Assembly (NCBI GenBank): GCA_023014365.1
Contig: JAEBUN010000060.1
Location: 93,652 to 157,651 of the forward strand
DNA length: 64,000 nucleotides
Direction of reading: 5' to 3'
Origin: Lepiota brunneoincarnata
Lineage: Eukaryota; Basidiomycota; Agaricomycetes; Agaricales; Agaricaceae
The notes beneath the pieces were generated by a model that had not been told where the DNA came from, did no database searches, and worked only from the letters and a program-made list of their open reading frames with translations. This document shows positions 56,545-64,000 of the stretch, piece after piece (positions within the stretch are counted from its first letter, which is position 1; each line of letters opens with the position of its first letter). The position numbers were made by a program, and so were the translations under genes.

Positions 56545-59500
56545 GGCAGTTCTCTGACACCCACCCACCCTTCCCCATCTTCTATCTGTCTAATTGATCT
56601 CAAAGATAATTAGTCACACGAGCAATCAAGAAACTCACCATACAGCTGGGTTAAGCGCGGAGCTGTTTCTCACTGGTGGGAGAGACTTGACTAGAATCAA
56701 GAAGACGTCTTCCATGTCGTGTAAGGTTCAGGGCGGCGCGAGTGACCCCTCCAGCCTTCCAACCAACCAACCAAACATCAAGCGCCCAAGTACGAAGTGA
56801 CTGGGCAGGCATCTCGAACTCTAGAACGCATGTCTACTTGGCTGGATATGGTAGAAAAGGCATGAGAACGCCGAACGACACCGCTGTCTGGTTGACGGCT
56901 GCGTACTGCCTCGAACGCTGTTGTTCAATCAGAATCGACACACACACAAGTCCCCACCTCACATAACACGGGGGGGGAAACTCATCTTTTACCATACAGC
57001 AGTAGAGAGTAGAGGGGAGGGGGCCCTTGAGGGGCCAAAGCCCTCGTCATCACAAGAGAAACTTTGTGAATTCAAGCTGTGGGGGTGGCTACATATGGGC
57101 GACAAAAGGTACGATCACAGGGGGCTGTTCCTATTTTGATGTCGATCCTGTGGACTGCCAAGATTTCCTTTTGGGGTTGCCGTCCCCGATGGCATCGATT
57201 TGAGCAAAGCACCCACGGCCGGTATCATCTCGATTCCTTTCGAGTTGAGTCAGACCCATCCTGAGGGGAGAGTGATAAAGGCGAAATCACCCCCGGTACA
57301 CGCTGCTTCAAAAACGTGGCCCCATGGGCCTCCCCCATCTCAGGGCTCGGCATCGCCCCGTTGTCGGGTTTCGGCGATGTCGGTAGTTTGAAGGGAGATA
57401 AACCCAACTTGAAGAAAAAGAAAAAAAAAACGGAGACAATAGTCCTCCTTATGTGATTGCCCATCCCCATCCTCTGGATAGCATTATCCGTAAAGGTGGG
57501 TTCGGATACAAAGAATCGCAATTACATTATGGGAAAGAACAAAGGAGCCCTCGACCCGGTTGGGGGCAGCTGATGTCCACTCCATATAACCCAGACGCCC
57601 TTCGGGCCGGCGGCTCCAACAGGCTGTAATACCTGGTTCTTTTCACGTAAGGGTAACCAGTCGAAAGGGTATGAATCGTCGCGGTATGCCGGGGAGCAAG
57701 GAGGCCCAATTATATTATGTGGGTTTGGTAAGGCAACTCAGGGTCTTGACCGCCCGTCTGCGTGTCTGGTGATTAACAGCGCAAGGTTCATGGGTCGTGG
57801 TAGTGCAGGGTGGCTGGGCGAGAGGGGTCTGGTGAGATTACCTTTTATGTGCGAAACACAGCTATTATGTTATTCTCGTATGCCGATCATGGGCGGCTTA
57901 TGCAGGTGCCACCCTGATTTGCGTGCCAATTCAATCGAAAGAGACAGCACATGTTCTTGGCAAATCCTGATTATTGCTGGGGATCTGCAGGCTTGACTTG
58001 AGACGTGCTTGATGGCGGCCATCGTTCGGCAAGGCCGTCAAAAACAGCTTCACCTCCCCCCGTGACAATCCCAAGAGAACCCTTCTACAGAATGGAACAA
58101 AAACCAGGCCATCAGTCGCATCACCCAGGATCAAACCCTGACCTAAACAAAGACTTGCCCGCCTTACCCGTTATAACCCTTTTTTTCTTGTATCCCCATT
58201 CAACCGTGTCCCCCCCTCCTCCAAGTCACTGAGCCAAAGGGCGTGGAGTATCTTTAAATTGTACACCATCGCGTCACCCTGGTAACCCTCCTCCCAGCCT
58301 GAATCATAGAATGCCCCTCATACCCATCCTCAAACACCCCCCCTCCTCTCGCGCATCATCTCTCGTCCCATCACACCCCAGCCACTCCCTCACCTCAGTC
58401 CAAATCCCGATATTGATCCAGCACTAAAGCAAAGGTATCCCGCATGCGCGCTCGTGCATCAGGTTTTATCACCTACCCAACCCGTCGTCTCCCTCACTTC
58501 ACACACATGCCCTATCCATCATCTCCAATGTCTCGAGAACCGAACGATCCCCCCCCCCCGCCCAAACCATATCAGGGTATAATAACATACTTGGGCTGTT
58601 TTATTTTTTCCGACGTCAAACCAACCAACACACACATGGATTGATGGGTGGAAATCGGAGAAGTTACAATCGCCCTCCCCCCCCCCCCCCCCCGTTTTGG
58701 CCTGATTATCATATTCGATGAGGATATTTCTGGTTCTTAGCAATTAATTGCATTAGTGAGAAAATCATTGCGAGGGGTTGCTTGAGCGACGAAATGATGG
58801 CACGGATGCAAAATGATAAGAATACATTGTAATTTTAGATACACCGCTTAGTCGGGATATCATTTATTGTTGCACTTTCATATTGTATCCTGGTGACACG
58901 CACTCTCTCTCTCCCTATGATACGAGCGGGGTCGGGGTGGGGGGGGGGAGGAGCAACACAGAACCGAAACACGATGTAACTGAATCGTTAAACTACCAAC
59001 TCAACAAAGATCAGCACGTGGGGTGGGGAGGGGGGCGGTGGGGGGAGGGAACGAACGACCAAACGAACGACAATCCCTCGAGAAGCGCAAGACCCGAAAA
59101 TCAAACAGCAACCCATACAAAGAATCTCAAAATACTCCAATCCTTACGACACATAAACATTGCAAAGATCCACCGCCATCAGAAAGGAAAAGTAAAAAAG
59201 AAAAGCGAAAAAAAAAAAAAAAAAAAGAGAGGCTTACCCTGTTTGAAATCAAAATGAACCCCCATATGGATAACCCAGGGGGGAGGGCCCTTTGTATTTG
59301 TCACTTGAGATGAGCAAACAAAAAAGAACCCCCCGCATGCGCAGTTCCGCAGCAGGTACAATGACATGACTTGCATAGCACACCCCCTTACTTCGCCGAG
59401 AAGGACGTTTACCCCCCAAGTCCGTCCTCCTCCGTTCTTTTTATTTTTACTTTTTTTTACTTTTTTTTCTCCTCGATTTGAAAGCAAACGCCCTGGTAAC

Positions 59501-60289
59501 CAAAGCCAGTCTGACACCCCAAAGGTAACATACAACTTTTCAGGAGTTTTCTCCTCGCTCTCGTTCAAACGTTCCCCCGCCCGCCTAACGCGTGGGCGGT
59601 GTGTGATGACAACCAAATCCTATAGAGAACTACTTGCTACACACGACGGCAAACCGTCCCCACCGGCCCGGGAGTTTGATGTCGCCGAAACGGGGTTTTA
59701 AGCCGCGGGCTATCCCCTCCCACCCCCCACCCCCCCCCAACAACAAAGGCAATGTATCACGAGGGTGTGGTTTATATGACGACTACAAACAAATGCGATG
59801 GTAAAACGAATGATAATATATCCTTAAAACGCCTAACAGCCCTTCTTCATCCAGGGTTGGCGGTTGGTTGGTCACCTTGGAAAAGCTTAGTTTGTACTTT
59901 TTACTGTACTGTGCTAGGTCCTGTCCTGTACTGCGTCATCAAAACATGACTAACCCAAAACTCGCAACTTTTGCGCACGCGCTCAATCCGATTGGGGATA
60001 TAATACCGCGTAGGGTCTCAAACCGTTTCTTCTTTATCAAATGATGATGATGGCGGTTCAAAGCTACCACGATAGATGAAAAGAACAGTAAGAGGACGAC
60101 GGCGACGACGGCAATGACTTTCTCGTTGCTTGAAACTCGCGTTTAATTGCAAATGATGGGGGGTAGGTAGGTACGACACACATGATAGCCTATAGCAAGC
60201 AGAAAGACAACCAAGAAATGATAACAACAACGACCATAGTCCAATTAACCATAACCAAATCATGAAACATAACTGCCGATGGCCGCAGA
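56545..60289. other. 3.7-kb spacer without supported gene, rich in homopolymer runs
   Basis: All frames are short or lack splice logic. Notable runs are poly-C at 58,549-58,560 and 58,677-58,693, poly-G near 58,938-58,950, and poly-A at 59,209-59,226. Two T-rich blocks (about 59,436-59,470) flank nothing recognisable. Part of this should be the 3' flank of the zinc-finger gene. Confidence 0.45.
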
Positions 60290-61977
60290 TCATCTCCGGC
60301 TAGGCGGGGCACCCCCAAACGCCGGCCTCAGTGCTGTCGACACGTGAGAGTCTCTAACAACCCTGAGATAGGGCATCGAAGGACTGTACTGAAACTGCTG
60401 ACCCCCAGACGCCGCCGCTGCCTTTACTTGTGGCAATGCAGCAGGGGAATGAACTGGAGAAGTCACGGCCGAAGAGAGAGGGGAATTGAATGCGGAACTG
60501 GACGGTGACAGAGAAGGTGACGGTGATGGCGATGGCGAAGAAGAGTGGAAGCTCGATCCAGGGGTCAATGCACGGATATGCATGCTCGCGGAAGAAGATG
60601 ACGAGTCGGAATGGTGGTGGAGCTGAGGGGGGTAAGGATACCGTGACGCCCGAGTTGTTCCCCCGCGGGAGTCTGACGGGGGAGCCTCCTCTATTATTCG
60701 TGTCACGGGTACGGGTACACGGATAGCGCGGTGCGGATCCTCAGAGGCGTGGTAGTCATCGGCATCATCCACGTCCATGGGCCGTTGATAATCCTTGTCA
60801 TAGCCATCGTAGGAATTGTAGCGAGAGTAATGATGAGACGCCTCTGAGACATGAGGAGGAAGAGCATAATGGGGCGATGAGGCGGTTAGCTGACCACGCG
60901 GTTCGCTTGCCGGTAGCTGTGTGACAGCTACTGAGTGGTGTGCCGAGCTCGTACTCGACCTTCGTCGCCGTCTGCGGGCACCATCTTCCTGGGTTTCGTG
61001 ATTTGTACTCGCAGTGTGGTTACGAAGGTGCCTTCGCATATTTGAATTAACATTGAATTCACGGCCGCATTTAGGCCAAGGGCAACGGAATGCTGAAACA
61101 CGAAAATCAGCATTGAATCAACCATTTGGTGATACCAAAATGGGGGGTGAGGGGAGGTGACTTACGTGTCGCACCAGTGTGAGTGTTGTAATGTATCTTG
61201 AGACTGCTCGGGCGGTTGAAGGCCTTGTGGCACATGGGGCAGACGTGTTTCCTAGGGATGCCAGGTGTTCCAGCACCAGCAGACTCCTCATCAGTTGGGT
61301 TCTCAAGTTCATCGGGTAGCAGCGCCGGAGACGATCCTGAAGGTATCCCTGGATGGCGGAGGACCCTGGCAGAGTGTGACGGGTCCGAGGAAGACATCGG
61401 TTGGAGTTCAGGGTGGTGGTCAATATTGTCTTGGCCTCTCGGAAACCGTTCCGGGTGGGGTTGAGGGATAGGATGAACTTGGCGATCACGCTGATGGTTA
61501 TCGTGGTGGATGGACATCGGTTGGGGATGAGAGGCGGATGGTGAGCCGTCGACTGACATGCGAGAGTAATATTGCGAATCTTGCGGTCGGGGTGGTAGTG
61601 TGGGGCTAGAAGCTTTAAAACCACTTGGTAGGCCTGCATGAGTGTTGTAAGGCGACTGGCGCTTTGGGGGTGCTTGGGGTGAGTGCATGATGGTAGTGGC
61701 AGAGCGTGGTAGCGCAGGTGACGGAAGGGACCTCGAGGGATGGTGAAAGGGGGGGTGGGCATCACCCTGGTGGCGGCCATGTGTCTAAAAGGGCATTGGG
61801 ATGAGAATCAGACTTGCTCTCAAGCGGATTCAAGAGGCTCACCATCGCAGGTGATGAGTGGACGAGGTGATCTGGATGAGATTGTGAGTGGATGGTGGGG
61901 ATGGCTCGAGATGGCTGGAGGGACGTACCAGGGAACAACTCACGGATGCTGGGGAGGGAGAAGGGCTGGGATGGCAT
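60290..61977 (-). CDS. C2H2 zinc-finger transcription factor
   Basis: Three exons on the minus strand (61,977-61,843; 61,784-61,166; 61,092-60,290) join in frame to 518 residues. Introns of 58 and 73 nt have GT-AG ends. The N terminus MPSQPFSLPSIRELFPGTSL begins a long Pro/Ser/His-rich disordered region. Two adjacent C2H2 fingers follow at about residues 220-275: HVCPMCHKAFNRPSSLKIHY-NTH and, across the second intron, FRCPWPKCGREFNVNSNMRR-HLRNH, with a TGATP linker. Downstream is a basic stretch (RRRRRRS) that probably targets the nucleus, then another Ser/Pro-rich tail. The paired-finger sequence is strongly conserved in fungal regulators, some of them developmental (FlbC-like), but I would not transfer a name. 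It should bind DNA in the nucleus. Confidence 0.88.
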
Positions 61978-63979
61978 TGCTGAGAAGAACGGGGGAGTAG
62001 AGGGTGGTGATGGAGAGAAGGAGAGGATTTATAAAGAGGGACAGGTAATCTAATAGGACACCGAGCTAAAAATGAAAGACCGAGGACAGATAACCCAGTG
62101 CGCAAGATCGAGATGGGCCGGTCACACGGACTGTGACTTGCGTCGATCGCATCGTCTTTCCAAATGGGATGCTGTTCCGGCCGGACGCCGAAAGCGTGTC
62201 CCGAATAGGAAGGACAAGGTCCCAAGCTGATGGCGTTTCTGAACAGGATTCCCGGCGTTCAAACGAGTTGCCGTAAACAAGCCTCCCCCCAAATGACTCA
62301 GTGCCGATCTAGTCGCCTCCCCCACGTTCCTTCGGTCTTCAAAACCGTGGATCGTTCAGGGTCATCATGCTCGACACGCTGCTCATGCACATACAGCAGG
62401 ATCGTCAATTCACTTTGCTTATTGGTAACCCCGAGGATTAGAATGGGTACTTCCAAGGCGTGGCGCTTTAGCTCCGGCTCAGAACCCAGGGCTCTAATCA
62501 AGCTCTTTACCCTCAAGATTATCCCTCTCTCTCTTACTTGCCGGGCCTTTTGCCCATTTCAATCTCACCGCAACACCGCAAAAATTGCAACGTGCAACTC
62601 GCAGTGTTGTCTAGTCCATTCATCTTCCCCATGGCTTTCCAAACTTTATGCTGCAAAAGGAAGCTGGCCCCAACCCTACACCCCCCCCCCCCCCCAACGC
62701 GTGTTCTTTGGTAGGCCTCAATTCCCCGACCTCCTCGGTCTTCATCAACAGGCTTGTTCGATGACACCCCGCGAGCGGCGCAGTGCAGCCGCCCAGACGG
62801 GCCATTTAGGATCCTGTTTCTAAAGCTTCCCTAGTCAGCCGGCTCCTAGACACACGGCACGCAAGCGAGGTTGGGGGCTAGCGCACCACTAGGAGTTCCC
62901 CGTACGAGCAAACGGTATGTGCATGAGATAATCAATCCATATCGGACCGCAAGAAGTGATATGATGTATTGATCTACAAGAAGCTCCCTTCCCCCCCCCT
63001 TCCTCTCACAACCCATGTGATGTGATGGCCACACTAGAACGGGCTCGAAGGGCCTGCCAACTTTGATGTGATTCCCATGATTGGCCCCCCAGTTCCTCTC
63101 CTTGACTCATCTCTCGCTCAAACTTCATCGCCAACTTGGGCTACGGACACATATTATCCAGATCGCAGTCGCCCCTCGGTGACTCAATGAATTAACCGGG
63201 ACCGCCACCGCCCAGTCCCATGGCGGGACTGATCACAGTCCGTTTCCGTTGCGCGGGTTATGATTGAACCTAAAGGAAGCAAGCCAGAGCGCTAAGAGCG
63301 GCAACTGTTGGACTTTGTATCATCGCTAGAAGCAACCTCCATGCCACCAAGCCCACAGCATCAAACAAAAGGGTTGTGCAATGCCCCGATACCCTCCGGG
63401 TTCTGTTTTCCGATTGCGGAATGGGGATTCTGGTCTGTTCGGGATGCTTAGCTTCAATTGACCCTCTAGTCCGTTTGGGCGTTACCCCCCCCGTTTCCTC
63501 AACGACGCGCGCCTCCCCCCACCCCCCCCACTGGAGTTAGTGTAGTTAGTGTAGTACCGTATCGCCACCAGGGTGAATTGAGATTGACATAGCCGCAGCG
63601 GAAGGAGGAGGCAATGGGGAAAGAAACTCTAACCAAAACCATAGCCGAACACCAGCCAAACAGTCGTTACCAGGCTAGTAAAGGATTACTGCGCATGGGA
63701 AGCCATATGCGCAGTGACCGCCTGATATGGGTTTCTCGGATTGTCACTATGGGGGTTTATTTCCGAAGGGAGAAGGGGGGGGGGGGGGGGTTGGTGTGGT
63801 GTGTGTGCAACTAGTAAATAGACCCCTTGACCGTCGGCAGCTCGCAAGTGTTTTGGGACATATGCGTCTAATCGTCTAATCCAGATATGGCCGCAACTGA
63901 GATCGCTTTCTCGTCTTCCTTTCCCAACTGGTATGTTTGCTGTGTGTGTGTGTGTGTGCTCTCTGTGGCACATTAGAAG
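61978..63979. other. Upstream region of the zinc-finger gene, no further gene supported
   Basis: 2 kb with no frame I trust. Its first few hundred bases hold the 5' UTR and promoter of the zinc-finger gene. It carries poly-C at 62,682-62,695, poly-G at 63,776-63,790 and a (GT)n microsatellite at about 63,940-63,958. Confidence 0.45.
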
Positions 63980-64000
63980 GGGGGGGGGGGGGGGGGGGGG
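63980..64000. repeat. Terminal poly-G run
   Basis: The window ends in an uninterrupted G run of 21 bases. Similar but shorter G/C runs occur through the last 12 kb, so it may be genuine. Its place at the very end would also fit a contig edge or low-quality end. Confidence 0.6.

Noticed and set aside
1..64000. CRISPR arrays, tRNA or rRNA genes
   Set aside because: Scanning by eye found no regular spacer-repeat array, no convincing tRNA A/B boxes with clover-leaf potential and no rRNA-like conserved blocks.

Overview
This window looks like chromosomal DNA of a basidiomycete fungus, most likely an Agaricomycete. The coding genes are cut by many very short GT-AG introns (about 47-75 nt), and the transposase, chromovirus and LINE proteins are of types I associate with Agaricomycetes. 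A Cantharellales (Rhizoctonia-like) origin is only a guess. No rRNA, tRNA or CRISPR array was recognised.

The window has two halves that meet near 40.4 kb. Bases 1-40,450 are AT-richer and CpG-poor, and are a graveyard of nested transposons. They hold two 3' ends of one Ty3/Gypsy chromovirus family (1-987 and about 19,838-23,145) plus an inverted LTR of that family (38,311-38,658). A second Ty3/Gypsy element lies on the minus strand with both LTRs (24,110-33,262), and a distantly related solo LTR sits at 36,791-37,167. A LINE (about 2,290-5,961) is split by a 2.2-kb non-autonomous element with an 8-bp target duplication. There is an internally deleted DDE transposase gene (about 6,088-7,934), a Tc1/mariner element (33,647-35,238), a truncated copy of it (15,169-15,727) and MITE-like relatives (1,838-2,065; 38,657-38,882). 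Several repeat families are each present twice. Because one copy of the large repeat at about 8,187-10,055 is uninterrupted, the insertion points of both the minus-strand Ty3 element and the Tc1 element can be read exactly in the second copy. Copies differ largely at former CpG sites, and most coding regions carry stops.

Bases 40,450-64,000 are gene-bearing and have normal CpG content. In order they hold: an ER DnaJ/TPR co-chaperone of the P58IPK/DNAJC3 type (40,576-42,449, minus); a lysine methyltransferase-like gene with one apparent single-base frameshift (42,825-44,085, minus); a serine-rich protein of unknown function (45,195-46,298, minus); a small secreted Cys-rich gene (46,595-47,051, plus); a possible broken GDSG-motif gene (47,292-47,860, minus); a 14-exon MFS transporter (49,305-51,717, plus); a tandem pair of small secreted six-cysteine proteins inside a direct duplication of about 1.85 kb (53,862-54,387 and 55,721-56,278, plus); and a three-exon C2H2 zinc-finger transcription factor (60,290-61,977, minus). 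The long spacers at 56.5-60.3 kb and 62-64 kb contain no gene I can support but many homopolymer runs. The last 21 bases are a G run that may mark a contig end.

The genes do not form an evident pathway. The most unusual structures are a double zinc-knuckle ORF placed downstream of the chromodomain in a chromovirus, a Tc1 element whose two ends are each a full MITE, and a KH-domain RNA-binding ORF stranded among the repeats.
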